In this document: positions 1 through 11,640 of the stretch, in pieces | How positions within the stretch are numbered: position 1 is the stretch's first letter | Layout of the letters: every line of letters begins with the position of its first letter | DNA from: Psococerastis gibbosa | Taxonomy: Eukaryota > Arthropoda > Insecta > Psocodea > Psocidae | Reading direction: 5' to 3' | DNA: 64,000 nucleotides | NCBI GenBank assembly: GCA_963971405.1 | Contig: OZ020492.1 | Coordinates: 12,512,151-12,576,150 of the forward strand | The notes under the pieces: model-generated | Told to the model about the DNA's origin: nothing | The model's input: only the letters and a program-made list of their open reading frames with translations | Database searches by the model: none | Translations under genes and position numbers: made by a program

Positions 1-251
1 ATACCACATTGTTCCCATCTGCGACTAGAGGACAGAGGTATATCCTGCAACAGCTTCCCCATAAGCTGTGAGACGGTCATGACGTCCACATGTCTTTCTG
101 GATGCGGTTTTCCCCACTGCTCAGGCAAGCTTTTCATGGAGATGAGCTGAATTGCTACACCGGTGATGGCGAAGTGCTCCATTCCACGCACAGCATAGCG
201 CTGCAATATGGCTACAGGCAGCTGACTAACCAACACCAGCAGGGCAGTCAT
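1..251 (-). other. Unrecognised open frame leaving the left edge
   Basis: On the minus strand an ATG at 251 opens a frame of 83 codons with no stop before the window ends. The composition is clearly richer in G+C than the AT-rich surroundings. The N-terminal part is hydrophobic (LLVLVSQLPVAILQRYAV) and the rest is mixed, with a run LPEQWGKPHPERHVDVM. About 60 bases upstream in the reading direction there is a textbook branch-point motif TACTAAC followed by AG dinucleotides, so this could be an internal or first coding exon of a host gene lying left of the window. I do not recognise the family. A TAG lies in the same frame 9 bases upstream of the ATG. It could also be a fragment of a transposon ORF. 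Confidence 0.35.
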
Positions 252-449
252 ACTTTGCTACATGGCCTGAGCAATTCTGAGCCCAATGTGGAATGTTGTA
301 GTTAGTAATATGCCCCAAAGGCAGAGTTGCCCCCTCCAAAGAGGGAGAACATAGGGCCCATGGATAAATTTTCTAATTTGTCTCAGTATGAGTTCAGTAC
401 AGCTACCACTGAATCATCTCTTGTGAAACTTGCGTAGGATGATTAAGAA

Positions 450-1218
450 TGTACAGCCCGTAAGAAATTGGCAGCCCGAAATTTAATACTTTTTATTTAA
501 TTAACTAAGCATGTTTTTAAGAGGATATGTCACGTAGAAAATTGGCACCCCAAAATTAAATACTTTTCATTTTTTATTTAATTGACTCAGCAAGTTATTA
601 AAAATTTGGCTCATCTAAGCTGTAGAAGACTACTTTGTGCATCATATAATCGGGTATTTTTAATTTTTGGTTTTGTAGTTCTTCCAAAAATCCCAGAATA
701 CGCGTAATTTTAGTCCGTTCTGGTACTTATGAAAGAAATAAGGTATCAAAAATTTAATATTTCCTATTACATGATGCATGAAGCAGTCTTCTACAACTTC
801 CATTAGCCAAATCTTTAATGACTTGCTTTGTTAATGAAGTAAGAAATAAAAAGCAAAGAAATAAAAACAACAAATTAATTGTGGGGTGCTCATTTTCTAC
901 GTAGCATATCCTCTTAAAGATTTGGCTCATCAACGTTGCAGTAGAAGACTACTTCATGCATCATATTATAAGATATTTTTAATTTTCTAAATTGTAGTTT
1001 TTTCAGAAACATGCAAATATTTTATAAACAATAATTTTTCATGGATCGTATAATCGATTTTATTTAAAAACAACAATTCCGAAAACTAAAAATACCTTAT
1101 TATGTGATGCATGAATTAGTCTTCTACAACTTTGATGAGCCAAATCTTTAATAACATGCTTAGTTAATCAAATAAAAAGTATAAAATTTCAGGCTGCCAA
1201 TTTCCTACGGGCTGTACA
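450..1218. mobile_element. Palindromic miniature element, family A (outer copy)
   Basis: Terminal inverted repeats of about 65 bases start TGTACAGCCCGTA at 450 and end with the complement at 1218. The two arms stay matched through the AAGCATG motif near 513 and 1155. No coding frame is present. A second, related element is inserted in the left arm at 521-913. The inner sequence of both (motifs TTTGGCTCATC and AGAAGACTACTT) is the same family, so this is a self-nested miniature inverted-repeat element. Confidence 0.8.
521..913. mobile_element. Nested family A miniature element with TTAA duplication
   Basis: Inverted ends GAGGATATG..ACGTAGAAAA lie at 521 and 913. TTAA is present on both sides (517-520 and 914-917). 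Removing the segment together with one TTAA restores the continuous arm of the outer element, so the insertion is demonstrated by the sequence. TTAA duplication is characteristic of piggyBac-type transposases; that assignment is inference because the element encodes no protein. Confidence 0.8.
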
Positions 1219-1686
1219 GTCTTAACGGTATACATTCTTAAATAGCATCTTCGCCTTACGGCATGTGGCACTGAAAACTGGAGTACCCGGGTCCAAAACA
1301 TTAAGAATTGAAAAACACAAAACTGTATTTCATATGATACATACCGTATTTTATACTTTCGGCCTTGATTTTAAGGTAAGTAAAAATATAAATTCTTCAA
1401 AAATCACTTTATTAACCATGATAGCATGTACCTACAACTTAATATTGTCATTGAAGTTTGTTCGAGCGCTCTCTGCTGGCATGTGTGTACTCGATTGACT
1501 GTCAAGTATTGACAGCACATTGAACTAACTTACGGTTTCCATGCCTATACTATACAACAGCAGCCATCAATGGTTGCTTAAAACTAATAGGCTACAACAC
1601 AATAAAATAAATAGACCGTATTGACGTACAATATTACGGGTAACGATAAACGGACTTATCATAAATACCCCACAAGCTACTGTAGG

Positions 1687-1859
1687 CACGGGCGGATACA
1701 ACAGGGGGGGAGGGAGTAGATGCCCCACCCTTATTTAACTTGGTAAATCAATTGTAAGTAAATTTATTACTCTCTGATTTAATCGATACTACATATTTTT
1801 CCAATTTTGACCCACAAGTACCCCCCCCCCCCCCCCCAAATGAGCTGGATCCATCCCTG
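1687..1859. mobile_element. hAT-type miniature element with 8-bp TSD
   Basis: A 173-bp segment starts CACGGGCGGATACA and ends with GAGCTGGATCCATCCCTG. It is flanked by identical 8-mers ACTGTAGG at 1679-1686 and 1860-1867. An 8-bp duplication with CA(G)GGRYGGAT-like ends is typical of hAT elements. Inside is a run of about 17 C. A second member, sharing the segment TCTGATTTAATCGATACTAC and the same end, lies at 63670-63998. Confidence 0.8.
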
Positions 1860-2164
1860 ACTGTAGGCCTGTTTAAGTATTGTATGTAGCCTAGCATTAG
1901 TCTTATTTTTAGTTTTACCACACCTCAGATAATCTATTTTAACACTTAGGATTATGACAATAGGATGAAGCTCTATGGCATTAGAATTATCCAAAATGGG
2001 GCATCACTACAATACCGTTGTTGGAATCCTTATTTTACCGATAAACACGGTGCCCCGCCCCGGTAAGGCATAGATGGTGGGTTTCATTCTCACGAGATTT
2101 TCGGTTTAACCTGAAGAAAGCTTGTGTCTTCCATGGTTTTTACGACAAACCACAGCACAGTAGA

Positions 2165-2245
2165 GTTAAATAAATAAAATAAAATAAATAAACGTTTATT
2201 TGCAAACAGACAATTCCAAAACAGACAAGTCCAATAATATTTAGT
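2165..2245. repeat. Repeat shared with 47265-47310 (probable LINE tail)
   Basis: An AAATA-rich tract followed by CGTTTATTTGCAAACAGAC recurs near 47265-47310. Read on the minus strand it ends in an AT-rich simple repeat, as LINE 3' ends do. The assignment is inference from the tail structure only. Confidence 0.35.
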
Positions 2246-2489
2246 TCATTATTAATAGTTCATTGATGAATATGAATGTCGTTTGTCGGTGTCGGATGTT
2301 ACCAAATGAGTTTAACGGGAAGCGGACCCCCGAAATTGGGTAATTTCAATACGTCATAGTCTGTCTCATCGGTATGCTAATAGAGAGGGCCGGCCCTGCC
2401 CCCCCCCCCTGTTAATGAAGGCGCTTACAACCAATATAAATTGAAGTCCACTGCGGTTCACCAAATCAGTAATATACCATCATCTTATT

Positions 2490-2660
2490 CAGTGTCACTG
2501 TTGCGCCAAATTATACACCTTCGAAAACCTATCGTTACGCCACTGGCAAGTGCCTCCCCCTTTTATGAGGTCTGGGACCACCTCGTCCGCCTCTGGTTTG
2601 TACCCACGGCCCCCTATATCTTGTGCCTTGTGCCCCCCCCCAGGGGTTAATCCGGCACTG
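2490..2660. mobile_element. Truncated hAT-type element, same family as 11752-12390
   Basis: The segment matches the left part of the element at 11752-12390 in opposite orientation. Shared motifs are ACCTTCGAAAACCTATCGTT, the poly-C run and the end AGGGGTTAATCCGGCACTG at 2660. The other terminus is not visible and no TSD was found, so this is a truncated copy. Confidence 0.65.
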
Positions 2661-3146
2661 CTTGTGTGAGCTTCTGTGAGGGGGTTGTATATATCGTGTA
2701 GGGAGACGGTATAGCGTCGTCCCGGGCATTCTGGCCATTGCCGGGATGTTAGAATTTAGAGATTTTGTTTAAGTAGACTGCTTGGGCCAGTGACGCCTGT
2801 CTAGACATTTGAAGTGAACTTTATCAGCTGTAGTCGATTTTCTGCCCTCTCTCAGAAGCCCTATCACTTGTGTCAAGGACGGTGGAAGTTTTCCATTGTC
2901 ATGGAGCAACTCAATAGGAGTTAGCATCCCTCTTTTTTGTAACTTATGTTACTTTGCCGTATTACACTTATATAATATATCACCTGCTGAGGTGATTTTT
3001 CAGTCACTTGTGTTTATTTAGTAAATATACTATTAACTTCATTTAAAACCGTTGTTGTGGATCAAATAACAGGATTTCCTCTTTGACGCAGTAGAACCAC
3101 GTCCTGATGTGGAAGGAGGGTCTCGGTAGGGGTTTAGGAGCGTCCT

Positions 3147-5062
3147 CCCATGTAGCACACTTGATCGGGGATTGATTGGGGATTGGTGGTTTGCATGGGA
3201 GTTGTCTGGGGCTGGGAAAATGTGATTGGGCCAACTTTGGTTATTGATTGGGATTACAATCATTGACATGTTTATGTTGGCCCATCAATAGCATGCCATT
3301 GATTGTTACGCCAGTCAAAATCCAATCTTGGGCCAACTGAACCTTTCCGATCTTCAAATTTCAAGCCCTGGCCCGATTAATATCAACCGACCATTGGTTA
3401 ATGTCTGTTTTCCCAAGGTTGGGCCAAATTCAAATAGCCGATCATCGTTTTCCCACTTCGGTCCAACATATTTTAAAGAATTATGGGCCAGACTTCTTCC
3501 GTCGAGAATGGGCCAAACAGTAAATGTCTATTGATCGTTTGCCGAGTAAGGCCCAACCAATAACATATAATGCTGGTCCTAATGACATTAACCAGACATG
3601 GGCCAATGAATTAATAACGATGGTGCATTTGCCGAGTAAGGCCCAACCAATGAGATATAATGCTGGTCCTAATGACATTAACCAGACATGGGCCAATGAA
3701 TTAATAACGATGGTGCATTTGCCGAGTAAGGCCCAACCAATTAAATATAGGTCTGGCACTAATGACATTAACCAGACTAGGGCCAATTAATTAATAACGA
3801 TGGTGCATTTGCCGAGTAAGACCCAACCAATAAAATATAGGTCTGGCACTAATGACATTAACCAGACTTGGGCCAATTAATTAATAACGATGGTGCATTT
3901 TCCGAGTAAGACCCAAGCAACAAAATATAGTGCTGGTCCTAATGACATTAACCAGACTTGGGCCAATTGATTAATAACGATGGTGCATTTTCCGAGTAAG
4001 ACCCAACCAATAAAATATAGGTCTGGTCCTAATGACATTAACCAGACATGGGCCAATGAATTAATAACGATGGTGCATTTGCCGAGTAAGGCCCAACCAA
4101 TGAGATATAATGCTGGTCCTAATGACATTAACCAGAAATGGGCCAATGAATTAATAACGATGGTGCATTTGCCGAGTAAGGCCCAATCAATTAAATATAG
4201 GTCTGGCACTAATGACATTAACCAGACTAGGGCCAATTAATTAATAACGATGGTGCATTTGCCGAGTAAGACCCAACCAATAAAATATAGGTCTGGCACT
4301 AATGACATTAACCAGACTTGGGCCAATTAATTAATAACGATGGTGCATTTTCCGAGTAAGACCCAAGCAACAAAATATAGTGCTGGTCCTAATGACATTA
4401 ACCAGACTTGGGCCAATTGATTAATAACGATGGTGCATTTTCCGAGTAAGACCCAACCAATAAAATATAGGTCTGGTCCTAATGACATTAACCAGAGATG
4501 GGCCAATGAATTAATAACGATGGTGCATTTGCCGAGTAAGGCCCAACCAATAAAATATAGTGCTGGTCCTAATGACATTAACCAGACATGGGCCAATGAA
4601 TTAATTACGATGGTGCATTTTCCGAGTAAGACCCAACCAATAATATATAGTGCTGGTCCTAATGACATTAACCAGACATGGGCCAATGAATATTAATTAC
4701 AATGGTGCATTTGCCGAGTAAGGCCCAACCAATAAAATATAGGTCTGGCACTAATGACATTAACCAGACATGGGCCAATGAATTAATAACGATGGTGCAT
4801 TTGCCGAGTAAGGCCCAACCAATGAAATATAATGCTGGTCCTAATGACATTAACCAGACATGGGCCAATGAATTAATAACGATGGTGCATTTGCCGAGTA
4901 AGGCCCAACCAATAAAATATAGTGCTGGTCCTAATGACATTAACCAGACATGGCCCAATGAATTAATTATGATGGTACATTTGCCGAGTAAGGCCCAACC
5001 AATTAAATATAGGTCTGGCACTAATGACATTAACCAGACTTGGGCCAATTAATTAATAACGA
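3147..5062 (+). mobile_element. Tandem-repeat element with CCCATGTAGCAC terminus
   Basis: The segment begins CCCATGTAGCAC followed by TTGATCGGGGATTG. The same terminus occurs inverted at 27129-27174, at the edge of the other GGGCCAA-rich array. A lead region (3170-3540) full of ATTGGG and TGGGCCAAC motifs leads into a 90-bp satellite (3540-5062). Two unrelated loci sharing a terminus but carrying different tandem arrays suggests a mobile family with array-bearing bodies. No transposase and no matching second terminus were found, so the class is unknown. Confidence 0.5.
3540..5062. repeat. 90-bp satellite array, about 17 units
   Basis: The phrase TGGTGCATTTGCCGAGTAAG (or TTTTCCGAG) recurs every 90 bases, for example at 3621, 3711, 3801 and 3891, with a small length change near 4690. 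Variants at a few positions (GCCCAACC/ACCCAAGC, GCTGGTCCT/TCTGGCACT) define a higher-order period of 450 bases: 3781-4230 recurs almost exactly from 4231. Because 90 is a multiple of three, both strands show long open frames made of 30-residue repeats. These are by-products of the array and are not annotated as genes. Confidence 0.95.
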
Positions 5063-5146
5063 TGGCACCAAAACTCACTAAAAATATTAATTTATCAATT
5101 TGAATTTTCCGCGCATCTTCCCCTCGTTTGTTTGAAAAAATTGAAT

Positions 5147-5265
5147 AACCCGTCCGAGCTCACTCAAAAATGCTTTCAAATCTATCAATTAGCAGATATA
5201 GTAGATAATTATGAGTATAATTTCACTGTAAATAATTTTCCTGTGGTTAAATTTCGGATATCCCT
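5147..5265 (-). repeat. Family B fragment
   Basis: The order of motifs (GTCCGAGCTCACTC, ATGCTTTCAAAT, ATTTTCCTGTGGTTAAATTTC) matches the terminal 120 bases of family B, best seen complete at 15168-16205, in reverse orientation. Confidence 0.6.
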
Positions 5266-5339
5266 CATCGATATCCATGTAGCCTATGATAGCACAGACT
5301 TTAATCGCCAGGTTAGATAGGTGAAATATACTTCTCCCT

Positions 5340-7162
5340 CCAGGGGCGGGCACAAGAGGGGGGGTCATAGGGGTCATGACCCCCCCCCCAAAAAAAAAAA
5401 ATTATTGGTATATAATTGAAAAAATACACATAACCTCTTATTCTGGATTTTATTAAATTCTATATAAAAGACCTATAGCCTATATTTCAATTGGCGTTTT
5501 TGGAGTTGGCTCATTGCCATTGAACTATGTATATTTGAACTAGGCCGGTAAGCTTATATACTTCCAAAAATGAATTAAAATATAAAATCCGTGAATTTAT
5601 CAAAAAATATAGGTATAATTTGAAATAATTTACAAAAGTTGAGGTCCATATGTATCAGTTACACTATAATTATTCATTTAAATTTTAAAAATACATTTAT
5701 TACATTAATGAGCATAACAAAATAAACAATTGTTGCCACACACTGTCGTACAATCGATACGTACGGTAATAATAATAGCGATCATATGTGGTCATGATTT
5801 TCAGATTATCATAAAACTGCTGTGGTAGCCTACTAATATTGTCCAGAATGAAAAAAATAGAATTTAAGTTAGTATTTATATGGGGGTAATTGATTATTAT
5901 CAATTTCATTCATAATTTCATAGCAAAAATATTGATTAAAATTCCTGGGAGTGTATAGTCTATCTATTTTTATTTAGGAGTTGTAAGTGCCAACTGCAAA
6001 ATAAATGTTATGCAATCAATGTACCGTATTTCTGTCGAAGAGCATGCGCATTGTGATTTCCCGGCTCGCGCCTTTTTCGAAATTTTACGTCGATACACAT
6101 GTTTTTATTACCGTTTTTTTATTCATTTATCTATTTAACATTGTCATTAAAGCATTAAACAATCTGAAACGATAACAGAAATAATATTGTATGCACAGTA
6201 AAGGAAATGAAAAACGATAAAGGACATTAGGATTTAGAACCCAACATTACTTATTTTGCATTCCGGGTAATGTTTTATATTTCGATTTGTAACTTCACAT
6301 GCAGTAGGGTAAATTTCTTCCGATTCAGCCATGACTTTAAGAGTCGTTAGTCAACATGAATAAATTGTTTAATTTATTGGGCATAAGCCATGTGCAACCT
6401 ATTTAATTAGAAGTTTCCGATGTCTACATAGACCTAGTAGTCCAGTACAGTAGTTCATAAGCTACTATGTTGTCATTTTGCATATACACATTTTTGTGTC
6501 TAGTTAGGTTTATAGGTATCGCAGTCAATGATTGGCCCAAATGTGAATTAGTCGCGTTATTTATACGCTTAATTGGCTTTCAGGATTTAGTTGGTGGAGA
6601 ACTAGACTATAAAACGGAATACGTGGTTCAATTAATGATCGCAATAAAACGCAATGGGCACCGTTCCTACCGCTACCTTAGCTTAATTATTAGAAAAAAC
6701 GCGGCTACCGGTCATGGTGCTGACCAAAACACTCCTCATAGAGCAGTGGACATGAGAAAGGATCCTCTACCATTTTTTTTTTCATTTACAGGCCTCCCGG
6801 TAGGTCTATTTGATAATTACTTCAGTTACCTACTGTATATTAGTTTTGGGGACTATTTTCGAAAAAGAAAGGCCGAATTTCGCCTGACTTGGGTCCAGTC
6901 AACCCTATAATGGGTTGCGGGCTGGGCATTTTACTGACCCCATCTTCCCTAATAGAGCAATGGGAGCTGAGACGATCACTAAGGGCCTTCAGGTCTAGAC
7001 CGCACTGGGTGGGAACTACTCCCAAATGAACTAGGGACAGGGTGTTTGCTTTACGATTAGGCTAGCAAGGTGGTAGTGTTAAGTGTTCGCATGCACTGGT
7101 GCGAGTCTCTACAAGCCGTGCGATCGGAGACATGCCGTAACTCAGCACAAATATTGATTTAC
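5340..7162. other. No gene recognised
   Basis: 5340-5400 holds G-, C- and A-runs like those in the hAT-type miniature elements. The rest is AT-rich without coding signal that I trust. A 147-codon frame at 6467-6910 has no recognisable motif and is treated as chance. 6900-7160 is less AT-rich but was not recognised. Confidence 0.4.
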
Positions 7163-7208
7163 TGATTGAGGCGACTGAGGAGGTCAATCGGATACATTCA
7201 TTAAATTG
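7163..7208. repeat. Short repeat also found inverted at 29245-29295
   Basis: The phrase GAGGAGGTCAATCGGATACA and its flanks (GGCGACTG before, ATTCAT and an AATTGTTT after) recur as the reverse complement at 29245-29295. It directly precedes the SINE at 7253, so it may belong to an older mobile element whose limits I cannot define. Confidence 0.5.
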
Positions 7209-7252
7209 TTTGTACGCGATTTACCTTTAAAAGAAAACTTAGGTTGGCCTGT

Positions 7253-7458
7253 ATGTCAGGGCCCATAGAGTAGTGGTACAGACTATAGACTCTGACTTTC
7301 ACCCGAAAGGTTGTTGGTTCGAGTCCCACACTGGCTGCATTTTTAGGCCATGCTTCGGAGGGCATGTAAAGCAGGCGGTCCCGGGTCATCCTAGTTGAGT
7401 GTAAGAGGGGGCTTTATAGCCCTAACTCTGCTAGGTTGGCTTAGTAATGGAACAACAA
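7253..7458 (+). mobile_element. tRNA-derived SINE
   Basis: An internal RNA polymerase III promoter is visible. An A-box-like GAGTAGTGGTA lies near 7268 and a perfect B box GGTTCGAGTCC at 7316-7326, about the spacing of a tRNA gene. The downstream body (GCAGGCGGTCCCGGGTC, then a GGGCTTTATAGCCC hairpin) ends in GGTTGGCTTAGTAAT plus an A-rich tail. The whole block recurs in reverse at 46985-47192, which identifies it as a SINE rather than a single tRNA gene. The tRNA part does not fold as an intact tRNA by inspection. Confidence 0.8.
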
Positions 7459-7459
7459 A

Positions 7460-8782
7460 AAGTCAAGATTTAATTCTTTATATTATTAATTTTGAATATC
7501 ATCATATTTAATTTAAAGGGCGTTTATATTACTTTGGAATAATATATACAGTAGAAGTATAATCATTGAAATGTTGAATATACAGTATACGTAACACCGT
7601 TGTTATTAGTAAATTAGTGTTATATATAATATATAACTGCTGTATATTCAATGGTAAAATAATATAGACACCATGGTATGTGTATGTTTGCAGATGCAGC
7701 AGATCTGCAGATGCTATAGATAGACAACTAGACAAGACACTGCCAATTAAGGTATATTTGCGCGCAAACAAGATCCAGGCGCTCGAAAAAAAAACTTGAA
7801 CACAATAGATGAGCCTTGGGTTTTTGGGGTAGATTAGCTAGGGTCAGTGCCACTGGGGGTCTTTGTAAGTTTGCATTTTGAAATGTGGACTTTGGAGTTT
7901 GTTTGTGCCTTGACAGGCTTGTCTGCCTGTGCCTTCAGCGTGCCCCTTAGATGAAGAGGCAACCTTGTAGATTGTAGTAGTGGAATTCGTATTTCGGTCG
8001 AATGTTTGAAAATTTAAAATTTGATGGTTTTAAAATGTTAAATGTATGTAGTGCACGGACTGTACCCAGACTGTACCTGTACTCCTCAACACCAATTCAA
8101 AATATTCAAATTCAAAATCAAGTTATTTGCTTCTTAGTTCTTTCACAAGTCACATTTATTTTCGTGTAAGAGAATAAGACATAGGAGTACGGTATAGGAC
8201 ATAGGTGAAGTGAGTGAGTGAGCTGAGCAATGAGATTAGATCCTTCAGAGTTCAGACGTTCAGAAATTCATTGCAGCCAACAGCCAACACCAACAGTTGA
8301 TGATTTTGTCATTTTGTACTTGTGTCTGTAAAAGAGCGAACTCATAGCCCATTTTTATGTCAAATTTGTGCATTGGTAAATTTTAAAAATGGAGGCACAA
8401 GTCAGAATTGGCATGCAAATAAGCTAGAACTTCCAATTTCTATGCTCAAAATATAAATTATCTTGCCAATGGGACTGTGAGGTAGCTTACTGCTTAATTC
8501 GACCACGGTCTTATTTATTTTTCTTCTATGGAGCCTGTCACAGATCTGGTTGATGTTGATTACATATGCACTATACAGTGGTGAAACTACAATACAAAAG
8601 TCAATAGGCGAGCCATTTTTTTCTACTTTGCGCTAGTTAGGGGTCGACTTTTTCAACTTCGAAATTATAACGGAATTACACCCTTTAAGGTCCCCTATAT
8701 AATGGCTATGAACAAAAAGTGTTTTTAGGAAATGTTTTCCAGTCTCAGTGGGCAGTGGATCGATTTAAGAACATGTCAGTGG
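7460..8782. other. No gene recognised
   Basis: AT-rich non-coding DNA with short simple repeats (GTGAGTGAGTGAG near 8212). No open frame with a recognisable family, and no paired repeat ends were seen. Confidence 0.4.
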
Positions 8783-8973
8783 CAAGGCCGTAGTCAAAGG
8801 GAGGGGGGGGGGGCTTATCGGGCTGCAGCCCAATGAAAAGTAGAATTAAATTTCATTGGATGTTACACAGTAGTTTTCATTTTTCCTCCCAAAATCCGAT
8901 TCTATCTAGTGTCAAGCCATTTCATTTCGGGGGGGGGGGGGGGGGTTTGAACCCCCCCTTGGCTACGGCCTTG
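8783..8973. mobile_element. Miniature element with CAAGGCCGTAG ends
   Basis: The left end CAAGGCCGTAGTCAAAGGG and right end CCCTTGGCTACGGCCTTG are inverted copies of each other. G-runs lie just inside both ends. The structure resembles the hAT-type miniature elements in this window, but no target-site duplication is visible. Confidence 0.6.
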
Positions 8974-9960
8974 ATATAAATAAGCATTCTTTTGTAAGCT
9001 TTGTAAAATCCATACTTTACTGCTGTTAAAATGCGTGAAACCCGACTATTTTGCACTTATATTTTCAATTTTTTCCCCGGGCCCCTCCCTCTTCTGGTTA
9101 AACGCAATATAATTTTAAAATTTTAAACTATCTAAACCGTCCCGTCGTAATGAAAACATCACATTTTAGTCCTCATATCCGTAAAATATTATAAGCCTGT
9201 GTTCCCACCCAGGCTATATCCTCCAATAAATTGACGTATGATGTGCCCATGCTATCATATACAGTATATAAGAGTAAAACCATAACCTATAAAGAATTCA
9301 CTCAATACAATAGAGTTCTCAAGAAATAAATTTACACAAGATAGGATAGGAGGGGGGGGGGGGAGTCAGCTGGACACCACCAAAAATTTAGCAAAACAGC
9401 AAATTTTTCATATATTTATTCAAAAAAATTCACCGGGGAGACCCCAGTCCTCCTGCTAGTTTTGTTAATAATGTTATCTTCTGCAAAATCAAAATTGTTT
9501 CGCAAGACAAACTATTTCAGGCCTATCTTTTAAAAAACATTCCCCGCGGTAGCCCCCGGGCCTCCCTTGTTAGCTGTAATATTCTGCATAATATGTAAAA
9601 TATGAACCTAACTGCTTTCAAAGTGCGTAAATTCCACTATTTGGGCCTATTCTTTTTCAAAATGCACCCATTTCTTCCAGTAGGTCTAATATTTTTCGGT
9701 TGTAAAACCTTACCATTATTAGAATAGGTTACAAGTCGTATATACATCAAAATGTGTAAAACTCCACAATTTCAGGCCTATTTTTTTTCAAAAACCTTCT
9801 CCGGGGGAGACCCCTGGGGGCCGAAGGGAAGTTAAGATCATGCCCCTAACTAGAAGATGCGTACGTCCATGAGGACGGCTTTCCTATTTTTCTACTATTT
9901 TTTATGAAAATATGGGGGGGGGGGGAGGGCCCAATGAAACACCATTCGAAAACTGGTGGA
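8974..9960. repeat. Degenerate dispersed repeats
   Basis: A phrase of the form GTGTAAAACTCCACAATTTC, then GGCCTATTTTTTTTC, then CTCCGGGGGAGACCCC recurs in diverged form near 9030, 9500, 9630 and 9750. It also occurs, inverted, inside the element at 11752-12390 and near 17080-17160. These look like remnants of one element family. No coding content was seen. Confidence 0.5.
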
Positions 9961-10880
9961 GCTTGAATAATTATGCTATAGTAGGCTACCACCCAAATCA
10001 TGCTAAAAATATGCAAACTTATTTTTAAGGCGCATGGCTTGTATTTTGTGAAGCTAGCATTAAGTTTTGAGTTGTGTGAATAAAAGTAAATTTAATCATT
10101 TTTGGGCCCAGTGATCTGAATTTACTGGTTCTGAAGTTAACCGTTATCAATATGGTGGACAATTGTATATTTCGCTTATAAGCGAAATTCTCTTGTTTGC
10201 CAGTGTCCGGACCTAAAAAAAACGACAGATCAAACGATTGTCCTCAAATATTTTAATTTGTGTAGTTTTAGCTCAAAATGCGCATTATGCTATACAATTA
10301 TGCTATATGCCAAAGAAGAGCAAACTTTCAAAACGGCACTAATCCATTTTCGTAAAATGTTCAGGAAACACGAAAGACATAATTATTTTGGCTTTATTAT
10401 AACGGGAATATACAATTTTAACCCTTCAGAAGACTGGGCTAATTTTTTTGTTTGTTTTTGTTTTGATTAGCAATCGTGATTCAACTCATCTTCAAGATGT
10501 AAAATCGATGATAAAATAATTTTTTAATTGTCATGATGGATTGGTGACGTTTTGAAAGTTTGCAATTATTTTAAATAAGATATGCCAAATAAGGTGAAAA
10601 ATGCTAAATTTAGCATATGATATGGCTAATTGGCAACACTTAACTGGGGCGGTGTATAACTTGTTGTCTTTCACATGGACGTACCTACGCAGTTTTTAAA
10701 TCAATCCCCCCCCCCTCCCCTCCAGGTGATTGTCAAGCTCCCTACCAGGATTTTCGAAGAAATAAAACAAATTGATTTAAACAACTTAATAAGTAAACGA
10801 ATGATTAAAAATATGTAAATTTTCCACACAGCATGACAATCATTTCTTTACTGCTGCTTACAGCGTCTAAATGATACTAT
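9961..10880. other. No gene recognised
   Basis: AT-rich non-coding sequence with a C-run near 10707. A 70-codon frame at 10258-10470 has no recognisable motif. Confidence 0.4.
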
Positions 10881-11411
10881 GGCGGGGTTTCCACATACGT
10901 CAATCGTCAATGAAAATTATGAAATTGAAGGACATTTCAATTTTTTATTGATGGCGGCGTTTCCACATGTTTTTTCAAAAATTGACAATTTTCTATTATT
11001 TTTATATATATTATATATATTATTATTTCTATTATATGCGCCAAATTGTTGAAATTTGTTTGAATTTGTTTTTTGAAATTTTGTTTGTATTTGTTTTCTT
11101 CGTACACTTATTATTTTTAATAAAACCTAATAATAGTAGGAGATCCGAAGTAAGATCGACCTTCACCGATCTGTTTAATGGATGAAAACTGTTTTTTAAA
11201 AAAATCAATTAAAATAGGCTAGTTGTACTTGACATAAAGAACTTCTAATATAATATATCCCATGACGCCATTTTTTAATTTTAGTTTGTTTGTGATTTTA
11301 CTCTATGATCAATTGATCATTGATCAATTTTAACAATGGCATCGAGTAAAATTGAAATGTCCTTCAATTTCATAATTTTCATTGACGATTGACGCTTGTG
11401 GAAACCCCGCG
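10881..11411. mobile_element. Palindromic miniature element, GGCGGGGTTTCCAC family
   Basis: The left end GGCGGGGTTTCCAC and about 70 following bases match, inverted, the right end finishing GTGGAAACCCCGC near 11410. A second terminus-like copy, GGCGGCGTTTCCACATG, sits inside the left arm near 10953. The central part (TGATCAATTGATCATTGATC and CATGACGCCATTTTTTAATT) is shared with the element at 17932-18323. No protein is encoded. Confidence 0.8.
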
Positions 11412-11499
11412 CAAGCATATATGTTACCAATGCTACAGAACTTTTTGCTATATTTCAGGCTGATCTCCGTATTATCCGGGACAGTTCGCCTCAATCAGT

Positions 11500-11640
11500 C
11501 AGGTGGCTTTTACGAAATGTCTGTCTGTCTGGCAGGTTCTTCGATGTCCGGGCAAAATTTTAATTAAATTTGACATGACGGTTCAAATGAACCGGTCCGA
11601 GTGGGGAGGGTCCATCTGGCGTCTCCGATGGTGAGGTTAC
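11500..11640. repeat. Scrambled family B fragments
   Basis: Phrases of family B occur in both orders: TTTTACGAAATGTCTGTCTG near 11507, then the inverted terminal motif GAACCGGTCCGAGT near 11589. This looks like a rearranged remnant. Confidence 0.45.

Noticed and set aside
3481..5052. Several long overlapping frames on both strands of the 90-bp array (30-residue repeats, one hydrophobic)
   Set aside because: They arise because the repeat unit is 90 bases, a multiple of three, with no stop. There is no start context, splice signal or family similarity.
6467..6910. 147-codon frame with a hydrophobic start
   Set aside because: No family motif, no splice or promoter context, and an internal T-run encoding FFFSF. 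Treated as chance.
7261..7335. A functional tRNA gene
   Set aside because: The B box is good but the stem pairing is not that of an intact tRNA, and the block continues into a body repeated at 46985-47192, so it is a SINE.
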